Shown: piece after piece, positions 6,604-14,279 of the stretch | Position numbering within the stretch: position 1 is the stretch's first letter | Layout: every line of letters begins with the position of its first letter | Assembly (NCBI GenBank): GCA_026398255.1 | Contig: JAPLTG010000033.1 | Location: 1-64,000, forward strand | Length of the DNA: 64,000 nucleotides | Reading direction: 5' to 3' | DNA from: Verrucomicrobiota bacterium | GTDB taxonomy: Bacteria; Verrucomicrobiota; Verrucomicrobiia; Chthoniobacterales; Terrimicrobiaceae | Notes under the pieces: generated by a model | Database searches by the model: none | The model's input: the letters and a program-made list of their open reading frames with translations, nothing else | What the model was told of the DNA's origin: nothing | Program-made: the position numbers and the translations under genes

Positions 6604-8841
6604 ATGAACAAGACAACTCTTCTTGGCAGCCTCTCTGCCTTCATGCTCGCAGCCGCGCCTTTCGCGCAGCTTGCAGCCCAAACAACAGCCGCCCCACTTC
6701 GGATCGGCGATCGTGTGCAAACGGTGAAGTCCTCACCCGTTTGGAACAATCCCCCTACCGCCGGTGAAGTCGTCGGCAACCAGCCAGCCCAATCTTCGGG
6801 CGCCCTCACGGCAGGTCCCGTGCGCGCCGGAGACTCGTGGTGGTGGCAGGTGAACTTCAACTCCGGCGCGGATGGCTGGATAGCGGAGCGCCAGATTCGG
6901 AATCCGCAAGGGCAGGCCCCCGGTCCCCGCCTGAGTCCGAGCGCTCCAGCGCCAAGGCCCTTGGCAGTGGATGCTGTGGCGGATGTCCAACCGGCAGGCA
7001 ACAGCACGGTGGATACGGCAAGTATCGTCTTGCGTGGAAAAGTGACGCCAGATGTCTACGCCGCCCCTCTGGTTTCCTTTTTGCTCAATGGCAAAAAGGT
7101 CACACTTGATAAAGAAGGCCGCTTCAGTCTGCCAGTGACGCTGGTTCCCGGCGCGAACAAGTTCACTCTTGAAGTGAGCACGCCGAATCCCCGCCAGCAC
7201 GCGAACCAGATTTCCGCCTATCTCGATGGCTCGGTCATCTATGGATCCGATGCCACGCGCGCCGCTGCCCTGCGGACTTTCAGCGGAGGAAAACTGAAGA
7301 CCAGCGAGGGGAACCTCATGCCACTGAACACTACGGGCCTCGCCAATGCCAACGACGCCCATATTTTTCCAGACAACCAGATGTTCCTCAGCGGCGATGT
7401 GCGGGCTAATGAAAATGTCGAGTTGAGCGCCATCCACACGCTCTTCCTCCGTGAGCATAATCAAATCGCGAGCGCCATTGCTGCGGCAAATCCCTCATTC
7501 ACTGATGAGCAGGTCTTTCAAAATGCCCGGCGCATCGTTGTCGGAGAACTGCAAGTCATCACCTACCGCGAATTCCTTCCGGCGCTCCTGGGCCCAAAGG
7601 CCCTTCGTCCGTATGATGGCTACAAACCCGATGTGAATCCCGGCATCGCCACCGAGTTCTCCACGGCGGCCTACCGCATCGGCCACACGCTCATCAATGA
7701 CGATGTGGAGCTCTTGGACAACGATGGCAACGAGATCGATGAGGCCCTTGAGCTGGCGGAGGCGTTCTTCAATCCCTCTGTGCTTCATGCCGTTGGCCCC
7801 GATCCCTTGCTGAAATACCTCGCCACGGACAAAGCCCAGGAAGTCGATACCCAACTCGTAGGTGGGCTACGCAACTTCCTCTTCGGCCCTCCCGGAGCGG
7901 GCGGATTCGACCTCGCCTCGCTGAATATCCAACGCGGCCGCGACCATGGCCTCTCCGACTACAATACCACCCGCGCCGCCTATGGCCTTCCGAAGGTGAA
8001 ATCCTTCGCCGAGATCACCAGCGATACAGCCCTCCAAGCCAAGCTGCTCTCGCTCTACGGAAGCGTGGATAATATAGACCTCTGGGTCGGCGGCCTTGTG
8101 GAGAACCATCTGCCTGGCTCAAGCGTGGGCGCGACATTCCAACGGATTCTGGTCGATCAATTCGAGCGTCTCCGCGATGGTGACCGGTTCTGGTATGCGA
8201 GGGTCTTCTACGGCCCGCAACTTGCCGCCCTCGAAGCCACTCGGCTCTCGGACATCATCCGCCGAAACACATCGATCACCAAAATCCAAGACAATGTGTT
8301 TTTCTTCGACGACACGACGCTCGCCAGCCTTGTTGCCAAAACCGGAACCCTCCCCGCAGCGCTCCTCAAGCCAGCTCCCGCAAAGGACCTCGGGCCCACG
8401 CTCGATGGCAAACTCAACAACCCGGGCCATACGACCTGGGGCGTTGCCGGAGCAGACCTCATGCGCTTCGCACCGGCCGCCTACAGCGATGGACTCTCGA
8501 CTCCTGCTGGATCCTCGCGTCCGAGCGCCCGTCTCATCAGCAACACGCTCTGCGACCTCACCACGACGCTGCCCAACTCCCGCAACCTCTCGGATTGGAT
8601 CTACGGCTGGGGCCAGTTTATCGACCACGATCTCGACCTCACCACCAGCGGCGATGTGGCCTTCGATATCGCAGTCCCGTCCGCCGACCCCTACTTCGAT
8701 CCCAAGGGAACCGGCACAGCCCAAATCTACCTGAACCGCTCGATCTACGACTCAGCGACAGGAACAACAACAGCGAATGTCACGAAGCAAACCTACACGC
8801 TGAACTACAAACCCAAGCCAACTACCCCACCTCGCAGGTAA
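6604..8841 (+). CDS. Chimeric secreted protein: SH3, split Ig-like domain, circularly permuted heme peroxidase
   Basis: Residues 1-25 form a signal peptide, about 33-100 a bacterial SH3 domain (GDRVQTVKSSPVW, WWWQVNF, GWIAERQI) and about 125-193 an Ig-like domain (LVPGANKFTLEV). Its last strand, NVTKQTYTLNYK, appears only at residues 725-736. The 530 residues between are an animal-type (peroxidase-cyclooxygenase) heme peroxidase in permuted order: LDGSVIYGSD near 210, catalytic Arg283 in REHN, proximal His361 in RIGH, LNIQRGRDHG near 440, then a linker and the normally N-terminal part with NNPGHTTWGVAG and distal His675/calcium Asp676 in WGQFIDHD. All key residues are kept, so it may be active. 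CGAAT occurs in the same codon phase at both joints (7184-7188, 8774-8778). Divergent from the ECF operon; a terminator follows. Confidence 0.85.
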   Translation: MNKTTLLGSLSAFMLAAAPFAQLAAQTTAAPLRIGDRVQTVKSSPVWNNPPTAGEVVGNQPAQSSGALTAGPVRAGDSWWWQVNFNSGADGWIAERQIRNPQGQAPGPRLSPSAPAPRPLAVDAVADVQPAGNSTVDTASIVLRGKVTPDVYAAPLVSFLLNGKKVTLDKEGRFSLPVTLVPGANKFTLEVSTPNPRQHANQISAYLDGSVIYGSDATRAAALRTFSGGKLKTSEGNLMPLNTTGLANANDAHIFPDNQMFLSGDVRANENVELSAIHTLFLREHNQIASAIAAANPSFTDEQVFQNARRIVVGELQVITYREFLPALLGPKALRPYDGYKPDVNPGIATEFSTAAYRIGHTLINDDVELLDNDGNEIDEALELAEAFFNPSVLHAVGPDPLLKYLATDKAQEVDTQLVGGLRNFLFGPPGAGGFDLASLNIQRGRDHGLSDYNTTRAAYGLPKVKSFAEITSDTALQAKLLSLYGSVDNIDLWVGGLVENHLPGSSVGATFQRILVDQFERLRDGDRFWYARVFYGPQLAALEATRLSDIIRRNTSITKIQDNVFFFDDTTLASLVAKTGTLPAALLKPAPAKDLGPTLDGKLNNPGHTTWGVAGADLMRFAPAAYSDGLSTPAGSSRPSARLISNTLCDLTTTLPNSRNLSDWIYGWGQFIDHDLDLTTSGDVAFDIAVPSADPYFDPKGTGTAQIYLNRSIYDSATGTTTANVTKQTYTLNYKPKPTTPPRR

Positions 8842-8861
8842 GCACTGGGCGATTCCGAAAC

Positions 8862-8901
8862 AAAAAGCCACCCCGCCGCTCACGGCGGGGTGGCTTTTTT
8901 T
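8862..8901 (+). terminator. Strong intrinsic terminator after peroxidase gene
   Basis: A perfect GC-rich hairpin (gccaccccgccg, loop ctca, cggcggggtggc) is preceded by five A and followed by a run of T. It ends the peroxidase transcript 20 bases after the stop. Because the stem is flanked by A on the left and T on the right it can act in both directions and would also end transcripts from the RluA remnant on the minus strand. Confidence 0.9.
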
Positions 8902-8906
8902 AATCT

Positions 8907-9012
8907 CTAAACCAAGCGCGCGAGTTCCTTGGGCAGCGGACAGGTGAATACCATGCCCTTGCCGCTCACAGGATGTGGAAACCGCAGCGCGCTGGAGTGC
9001 AGGCCACATCCA
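8907..9012 (-). pseudogene. RluA-family pseudouridine synthase, C-terminal remnant
   Basis: The minus strand encodes about 33 residues and a stop: GLHSSALRFPHP, then VSGKGMVFTCPLPKEL and ARLV. This is the conserved tail of RluA/RluD-type 23S rRNA pseudouridine synthases (leucine-His-Ala-leucine, HP, F/W-xAPLP pattern). Directly upstream the frame meets two tandem stops (complement of 9018-9023), and no earlier part of the enzyme, including the catalytic Asp motif, is present between here and 9205. The gene has therefore lost its 5' nine tenths. The breakpoint is next to the rearranged peroxidase gene. Confidence 0.75.
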
Positions 9013-9204
9013 ATCCCTCATCAAAAAGCCAAAACTTTCCCCTTGTTGATTACCACAGTTGCTTCGTGTGAGAAATTATATGTGGGAATTCGCGAAATTT
9101 GCGGGCCGGTGCCTCTCACCGACGGGACGGGCGTTAACCCCCTTATTTTCTCTGCGTCCCAAGGTCTCGGCGGGAGGTTTTTTCAAACGCGCGATTGAGC
9201 GCTG
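9013..9204. other. Intergenic, nothing recognised
   Basis: Between the RluA remnant and the YIP1-type gene. I find no coding region, RNA or clear hairpin with a T run. The words around 9125-9185 (ttctctgcgtccc, ctcggcggg) resemble the short dispersed intergenic repeats seen elsewhere in the window but are not a clear copy. Confidence 0.4.
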
Positions 9205-10059
9205 TTATTTAGGCAGGCTCGCCGACAAAGCCGCTATGCCTAGAGCAATCCCCGCAAATACCCCGCAGCAGAGAAGCAGCATCAAGAGCATCGAAACAAC
9301 CACACGCCATATGTCGGTTCGATGAACCTCCTTGAGGGCGATCACCCCATAGACGAGATAGGCCATCGGGTAGATGTAGCCGCCGCAGAGCGGCACGAGT
9401 TGAAGCACGGAGGTCGCCCCGCCCGAGTAGGCCAAGGCGCGGAAAGTCGCCGCGAAGCCGCCATTCGCCGAGCCGGTAAGCATGAGAAACAAATGCACGA
9501 TCGCCGCCCAAACAAAGGCTCCCGCGATCAGAGCCAGCGGAAGTAACATAAGTGCACCAATGCCGATTCCTATCAGCATTCCTTGGGAAACATCCTTGCC
9601 GACCGCGCCCAAAAACATCTCGGGATTGATCGAGGCGGCGACGAGTTGGTAGCAGATCGCCATGCCGCCACTGATCCAACCGACGATCGTGTAAAAAAAC
9701 AAAGGTCGGCCTATCCCTCCGGTCGGAGGGAGGTTTTGGAAAGTGAAAACCGGCGCGGAAAAAACCTGCCGCACCGTTTCAATGGCAGCGCCAATCGAAA
9801 ACCCGGAAGTCCGCTCCCAAGCGGGCTCGCTGATTTCCGGGTTGGTTTTTTGCGACTCCTCGACAGGAATCGAGTGACTTGACTCGGGCGTTGGCTCCGG
9901 CAAATCCGTGAATGAGGAGAGTGGTTGCCAGGTTGGCATTGGTTCGCGCCACGCAAGATCCGTGGAAAGAAAGCGCCCGGATTTCAAGCCATCAGCGACT
10001 TCCTGATCGTTGAATTTCCCGAGATTTTCGCGGTTGCGATTGATGTGAATCATTGCCAT
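9205..10059 (-). CDS. GYF_2-like plus YIP1-type multi-pass membrane protein
   Basis: A 284-residue protein. Residues 1-50 (IHINRNRENLGKFNDQEV, then GRFLSTDLAWREPMPTWQPL) match the GYF_2-like domain that often starts such bacterial membrane proteins. A Pro/Glu/Ser-rich spacer follows to about residue 85. From about 115 to the end there are five hydrophobic segments (for example FFYTIVGWISGGMAICY, ALMLLPLALIAGAFVWAAIV, VVVSMLLMLLLCCGVFAGIA), the YIP1 arrangement, with a GGAT..L..VPLCGGYIYP turn. Function in bacteria is unknown; a membrane scaffold or transport role is inferred only from the fold. It stands alone on the minus strand. Confidence 0.75.
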   Translation of the reverse strand: MAMIHINRNRENLGKFNDQEVADGLKSGRFLSTDLAWREPMPTWQPLSSFTDLPEPTPESSHSIPVEESQKTNPEISEPAWERTSGFSIGAAIETVRQVFSAPVFTFQNLPPTGGIGRPLFFYTIVGWISGGMAICYQLVAASINPEMFLGAVGKDVSQGMLIGIGIGALMLLPLALIAGAFVWAAIVHLFLMLTGSANGGFAATFRALAYSGGATSVLQLVPLCGGYIYPMAYLVYGVIALKEVHRTDIWRVVVSMLLMLLLCCGVFAGIALGIAALSASLPK

Positions 10060-10204
10060 GGAGACCTTGCCTAGCGGCTTGCAGGCTCCTCTTCAAGCCT
10101 CGCAACATTCCAACATTCTCTGGGGAATCGAAGATTGACATCGCAAGAGTCGCTCAGATTATTCCGCGCCTTGGGGATCTCAAATCCCGTCGCTCTTTTT
10201 TTCA

Positions 10205-10400
10205 GTAAAACCAATCCGTCGGCCTAGGAAAGCAAGGGTGGAAGTCCCTCACTGTCGCGCAAAGGTCAAAGTCCGGGTTCGAACCGGCGGAGAAAACCGC
10301 ACAGCGCCTGCAATGGCGCAACGGCAGCGCATGACTGTCCGTGCCGGGGGTAGTCCTTTCGACTCGGGGGAAGGGATTGTCCAACGACATTCCCCGTTAG
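10205..10400 (+). ncRNA. Cobalamin riboswitch
   Basis: The leader of the TonB-dependent receptor gene carries cobalamin-aptamer words in order: ggtggaagtccctcactgtcg followed by cgcaaaggt (10238-10265), matching the conserved GGUG-AA-UCC and CCCGCAAC-GGU core, a variable stem gtccgggttcgaacc (10271-10285) and cggagaaaaccg (10287-10298), matching the CGGAGACC segment. A stem around 10300-10335 (gcgcctgcaatggcgc) and G- and C-rich segments at 10335-10395 could be the expression platform that hides the ribosome-binding site (aaaaagga at 10403-10410). B12 is expected to repress the downstream receptor. Boundaries are approximate. Confidence 0.75.
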
Positions 10401-10415
10401 TGAAAAAGGACAGAA

Positions 10416-12221
10416 ATGAAAAAAACAACGCTCGCGGCGCTTGTCGCGATTCACAGCGTGGTTTTGGCCCATGGTCAAACCACCGATTCCAACGCAAACC
10501 CAATCATCACGGTTACTAAAAACGCGCAGTCCGACTTCCAAGTCGGCAGTGCGTTTTCCCGGATCGACGCCAAGGAAATCAACCGCTCCCAACAGGGCAC
10601 TTTGCTTGATGTGCTCAACATCACACCGGGCATTCAGGCTATCGAAGCCGGCGCGCCGGGAGGTTTTGGCGAGGTCATGATCCGCGGCAACGGGCCTTCG
10701 CAGTCGCTCATTCTTGTCAACGGGGTGAAGGTTAATACCGGCATCAATCAGGACGCCGCTCCATTTCTGAGCTACGCGGGTTCCAAGGGCCTTCGCAAAA
10801 TCGAAATCGTCCGCGGCCCGCAGAGTTCGCTTTACGGCTCGGAGAGTATCGGCGGCGTTATTTCGCTGGATACCCAGCGCGGGGGCGAGATCGGGAATTT
10901 CGCTTACTTCGCCTCCTACGAGAACCTCTACACGCAGAACGACCGGCCAAATAACGACTACACGGTAAATCGCTACGCCCTGCGCCTCGATTATCAGGCC
11001 TTGGAAAACTTGAGCCTGCGTTTTAACTACACCGGTCAGGTTGGCCAATATCAGGAACCTGGAAGCGTGCGACCGCAGGATTGGGGCAACAACAACCCCG
11101 GGCAGTATACGAGAGGCGAGAGCAATATTTTGAGCCTGATGGTGGATTGGCGGCCGATCGAATTCTGGACTCAAAAATTGACGCTAGGAACCAACTCCGA
11201 GCGCTACACGCTGACTGATCCCGCCTACCCGGGGAACTTCGAGACGGACAGCAACACGATCAACAACGCGACGAACTATTGCACGGACTGGATGAATGTT
11301 TTCCAAATCTCGCGCCAGAATCGGCTCTCGCTCGGGATTTCCTTCGATGCCTACACCGGAGATTTCTACTCCCGATACGGCACAGCACCGGCGACGGTCT
11401 TGCCTACCGAGTCGCAGACCGATGTGGCTTTCTACGCGCAAGACGAATGGGAACTCGTAAAAAACCTCTTTCTCACCGGAGCGGTCCGTTACGACAGTTA
11501 CTCGCAAGCCGGCAGCGCCCTCACTTACCGGTTCACTTCGGCCTACCTCGTTGAGAAAACCAACACGAAATTCCGTGGCAGCTACGGCACTGGCTTCAAG
11601 GCCCCGAGCCTGATCCAGCTTTACTCGCCGAACCCCTACTACCTCGGAAACTTGGATTTGGCCCCCGAGAAGTCGATCGGTTGGGATGCGGGGATCGACC
11701 AGTATTTCTTCAACGAACAGGTGAAACTCAGCGCCACCTATTTCCAGAACTACATCAACAATCTCGTCGTCGTGGAAACCGACCCCGCGACTGGCCTTGG
11801 CCGGTTTGAAAACATGGATACGGCGAACAACAACGGCGTGGAGTTGAGCGCCGAGATGTCGTTGTTCGAAAAATGGAATACGCGGATCGCCTACACCTAC
11901 ACGCAGACGACGGTCATGACCCAGTTTCCTCAGCAGAAAAACATGATCAGCCTCGATACAAACTACCTCCTCACGCCGAAATGGCTGATTGGTTGTGGAG
12001 CCAGTTTTGTTGGTGGACGCACGCAGTTGGATTACATCGCGGGAGAGGTCGTGGAGATGCCCAATTACTCCACGATGCGCGTTTACTCGCGCTATGAGAT
12101 CAACGAGCACGCCGCTGTGATGGCCCGAGTAGAGAATGTCACCAACACGGCTTATGAAACCAACTTGGGCTACCCCTCACTGCCGATTGGATTTTACGGC
12201 GGGGTGGAAATTTCCTTCTAA
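10416..12221 (+). CDS. btuB: TonB-dependent outer-membrane receptor, BtuB-like (vitamin B12 uptake)
   Basis: A 601-residue receptor with a signal peptide (about residues 1-21, LAHGQ), a plug domain (about 30-145: LLDVLNITPGIQ, VMIRGNGPSQSLILVNGVKVN, IEIVRGPQSSLYGSESIGGVI) and a 22-strand-type barrel to an aromatic C-terminus (GGVEISF). The family and length fit BtuB (about 600). The cobalamin riboswitch in front supports cobalamin or another corrinoid as substrate. The energising ExbB/ExbD/TonB set could be the one at 41597-43352. No B12 ABC transporter genes are adjacent. A canonical TonB box is not obvious; ITVTKNAQ near residue 31 is a candidate. Confidence 0.88.
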   Translation: MKKTTLAALVAIHSVVLAHGQTTDSNANPIITVTKNAQSDFQVGSAFSRIDAKEINRSQQGTLLDVLNITPGIQAIEAGAPGGFGEVMIRGNGPSQSLILVNGVKVNTGINQDAAPFLSYAGSKGLRKIEIVRGPQSSLYGSESIGGVISLDTQRGGEIGNFAYFASYENLYTQNDRPNNDYTVNRYALRLDYQALENLSLRFNYTGQVGQYQEPGSVRPQDWGNNNPGQYTRGESNILSLMVDWRPIEFWTQKLTLGTNSERYTLTDPAYPGNFETDSNTINNATNYCTDWMNVFQISRQNRLSLGISFDAYTGDFYSRYGTAPATVLPTESQTDVAFYAQDEWELVKNLFLTGAVRYDSYSQAGSALTYRFTSAYLVEKTNTKFRGSYGTGFKAPSLIQLYSPNPYYLGNLDLAPEKSIGWDAGIDQYFFNEQVKLSATYFQNYINNLVVVETDPATGLGRFENMDTANNNGVELSAEMSLFEKWNTRIAYTYTQTTVMTQFPQQKNMISLDTNYLLTPKWLIGCGASFVGGRTQLDYIAGEVVEMPNYSTMRVYSRYEINEHAAVMARVENVTNTAYETNLGYPSLPIGFYGGVEISF

Positions 12222-12236
12222 GAAAAGCCCGGCGAC

Positions 12237-13529
12237 TTATTGGTTCTGCATGCCGGTGATGATGCTGATCAATGGCAGGAAGAGAGCGATGACAATCGTT
12301 CCGACCACCACGGCCAGGAAAACAATCATCACCGGCTCGAGCAGGGAGGTCAGGCCCGTGACGGCGTTGTCCACCTCGTCGTCATAGACATCGGCTACTT
12401 TCAGGAGCATCTCGGGGAGTTGTCCGGTCTCCTCACCGACATCGATCATGCTGATGACCATCGGCGGGAAGACTCCACTGGCCTCGAGCGGCTGAATGAT
12501 CGATTCGCCCTCGCGCACGGCGTCATGGACTTTGGAGATGGCCCCGGCGACGACGGCATTTCCGGCCGTGTCGCGGGTGATATTGAGTGCTTGGAGGATT
12601 GGCACACCACTGGTGACGAGGGTTCCGAGCGTGCGGGAAAATCTTGAGATCGAACTCTTGCGGGTGAGATCGCCGAAAACCGGGGAGCGGAGCAGAAAGG
12701 CATCGATGAACGCGGAGCCTTTTGGTGTGCCGGCCGCAAATTTGTAGGCCACTCCCAAACCAAAAATACCGCCAATGAGCAATATCCAGTTGTCTTTCAC
12801 GAGATTACTGGCGCCGATGACAAATTGCGTGAGCCCGGGAAGCTCTTTTCCTCCGAGCATGTCCGCGAAAATCGCCTCAAATTTGGGAACAATAAAAACG
12901 AGCAAAAATCCCATGATCACCACCGCGATGAGCAAAACAATCGCTGGATAGAACATCGCCGCAACGACCTTGTTTTTTATCTTTTGCGCCTTTTCTTGGA
13001 ACTCCGCGAGGCGCAGAAGGACGATCTCCAGCACACCGCCGAGTTCGCCCGCTTTCACCATGTTCACATAGAGCTTGTTGAAAATCTTCGGATGCCCGGT
13101 GAGCGCCTCGGAGAAAGTGCCTCCGGCTTGAACCGACTCGGCGATGCTGACGATGGTTTTTTTGAGAACCGGATCGGGCTCCTGCTTGGAAAGAACGGTG
13201 AGGCCGCGAAGCAATGGAAGCCCGGCATCGATCAGCGTGGCCAACTGCCGCGTGAAGATCATCAGGGTGCGGGGTTTGATGGTCTTCTTTTCGAGAAACG
13301 GGATGTTGATATTGAGTTTGATCTCTTTTTTCAACGCGCCGCCCCCCCCGCCAGCGGCCTTAACAGCTTTCGCCTTCGCTTTTCCCCCCTTGCCCTCCTC
13401 GCTCAGGCTTTTGGGGAAATATCCCGCTTGCCTCAACTGCGCGACGGCGTCGTTTTGCGATTCGGCGTCGAGAACGCCAGAGGATTCCTGGCCGCGAGCA
13501 TCAAGGGCGATGTAGTTGTAACGAGGCAT
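12237..13529 (-). CDS. Type II secretion / type IV pilus inner-membrane platform protein (GspF/PilC)
   Basis: A 430-residue GspF/PilC-family protein. The N-terminal linker starts MPRYNYIALDARGQESSGVL; two T2SSF helical domains follow (about 95-220 and 300-425), each with the FTRQLATLIDAGLPLLRGL or FSRTLGTLVTSGVPILQAL pattern, and three membrane segments (near 197-217, 250-268 and 400-422, FLAVVVGTIVIALFLPLI). A short extra Lys/Ala/Gly-rich stretch (about 45-75) precedes the first domain. It anchors the assembly ATPase of a pilus or secretion system, but no GspE/PilB or pilin gene is near. The stop is only 15 bases from the convergent receptor gene stop. Confidence 0.92.
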   Translation of the reverse strand: MPRYNYIALDARGQESSGVLDAESQNDAVAQLRQAGYFPKSLSEEGKGGKAKAKAVKAAGGGGGALKKEIKLNINIPFLEKKTIKPRTLMIFTRQLATLIDAGLPLLRGLTVLSKQEPDPVLKKTIVSIAESVQAGGTFSEALTGHPKIFNKLYVNMVKAGELGGVLEIVLLRLAEFQEKAQKIKNKVVAAMFYPAIVLLIAVVIMGFLLVFIVPKFEAIFADMLGGKELPGLTQFVIGASNLVKDNWILLIGGIFGLGVAYKFAAGTPKGSAFIDAFLLRSPVFGDLTRKSSISRFSRTLGTLVTSGVPILQALNITRDTAGNAVVAGAISKVHDAVREGESIIQPLEASGVFPPMVISMIDVGEETGQLPEMLLKVADVYDDEVDNAVTGLTSLLEPVMIVFLAVVVGTIVIALFLPLISIITGMQNQ

Positions 13530-13593
13530 AGAGGGGCGCTGGTAAGAATCGCTATATAGAATAGCCTCTTTGCGAATGTCGAGAGGCGAATCC

Positions 13594-14211
13594 TTATTCT
13601 ACGACGAACGGATTGCTCGTGCGTTCGTGCCCGACAGTGGTCGCCGGACCATGCCCCGGAAGGACAATTGTCTCCTCCGGAAGTGTGAAAATTTTTGTCC
13701 GGATTCCCTCAAACAAAAGCGGCCCATCCCCGCCTGGCAAATCCCAACGCCCCACACCCTCTCGGAACAACACATCGCCCCCGACCAGCGTCTTCAATTC
13801 AGGAAAATAAAAGCAAAGACTCCCTGGGCAATGTCCTGGAACATGGAGCACCGACATCTCGAATCCCCCCACCCCTGCGACGACTCCTTCTTCGATCAGC
13901 CGATCGGCGTTAAGGGGCTCGAACTCGATGTCGAACCCGTGTTTCTTAAAAAACGAACCGTCCCCGACCATCACGGCCGTATCGGGGTGAAAACCCACCC
14001 GGCATCCATGCCGACGCTGGATTTTCGCCGCATCCATCACATGGTCGAAATGCCCGTGCGTGAGCAAAAGCCAGTCGATTCGGTGGCCCGCAAAAAAGTC
14101 ATCCGCACCCTCGGGGGCATCGAAAAGAAGGTTCCCGGCCGGGGTTTCTAAATAGAACGCATTGGTCTCGAGGACTCCGCCGGTGAATACTTGGAACTGG
14201 GTCATGGACAT
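13594..14211 (-). CDS. Metallo-beta-lactamase-fold hydrolase (glyoxalase II-like)
   Basis: A 205-residue single-domain MBL-fold enzyme. Metal ligands are visible: the LLLTHGHFDHVMD motif (HxHxDH, about residues 50-62), a second His in HVPGHCPGS (about 124-132), Asp in GGDVLF (about 144) and the terminal His in LPGHGPATTVG (about 184-194). The pattern fits YcbL/glyoxalase II-type hydrolases. The PGHCPGSLCFY phrase favours a thioester hydrolase but the natural substrate cannot be told. Divergent from the Tsp protease gene with 68 bases between starts. Confidence 0.85.
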   Translation of the reverse strand: MSMTQFQVFTGGVLETNAFYLETPAGNLLFDAPEGADDFFAGHRIDWLLLTHGHFDHVMDAAKIQRRHGCRVGFHPDTAVMVGDGSFFKKHGFDIEFEPLNADRLIEEGVVAGVGGFEMSVLHVPGHCPGSLCFYFPELKTLVGGDVLFREGVGRWDLPGGDGPLLFEGIRTKIFTLPEETIVLPGHGPATTVGHERTSNPFVVE

Positions 14212-14279
14212 GTAGGTGAAATCAGAAGTCGCACAGATTTGATTTTTGCAGGAGTCTCTGCAAGGTTTTCACTCCAATC

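Noticed and set aside
7184-8778. Transposon insertion with 5-base target duplication as the origin of the peroxidase block
   Set aside because: A target duplication would restore only the host gene. Removing the 5-mer from the peroxidase side would break its frame (TGTTTANPRQ needs the CGAAT), and no inverted ends or transposase are present. A reciprocal exchange fits better.
6604-8841. Frameshift or sequencing error explaining the odd peroxidase order
   Set aside because: The frame is uninterrupted over 745 codons, both joints are in phase, and the block order, not the frame, is what differs from the family.
8595-8903. 102-codon plus-strand frame running over the peroxidase terminator
   Set aside because: It is a shifted reading of the peroxidase end and would run through the strong hairpin at 8862-8901.
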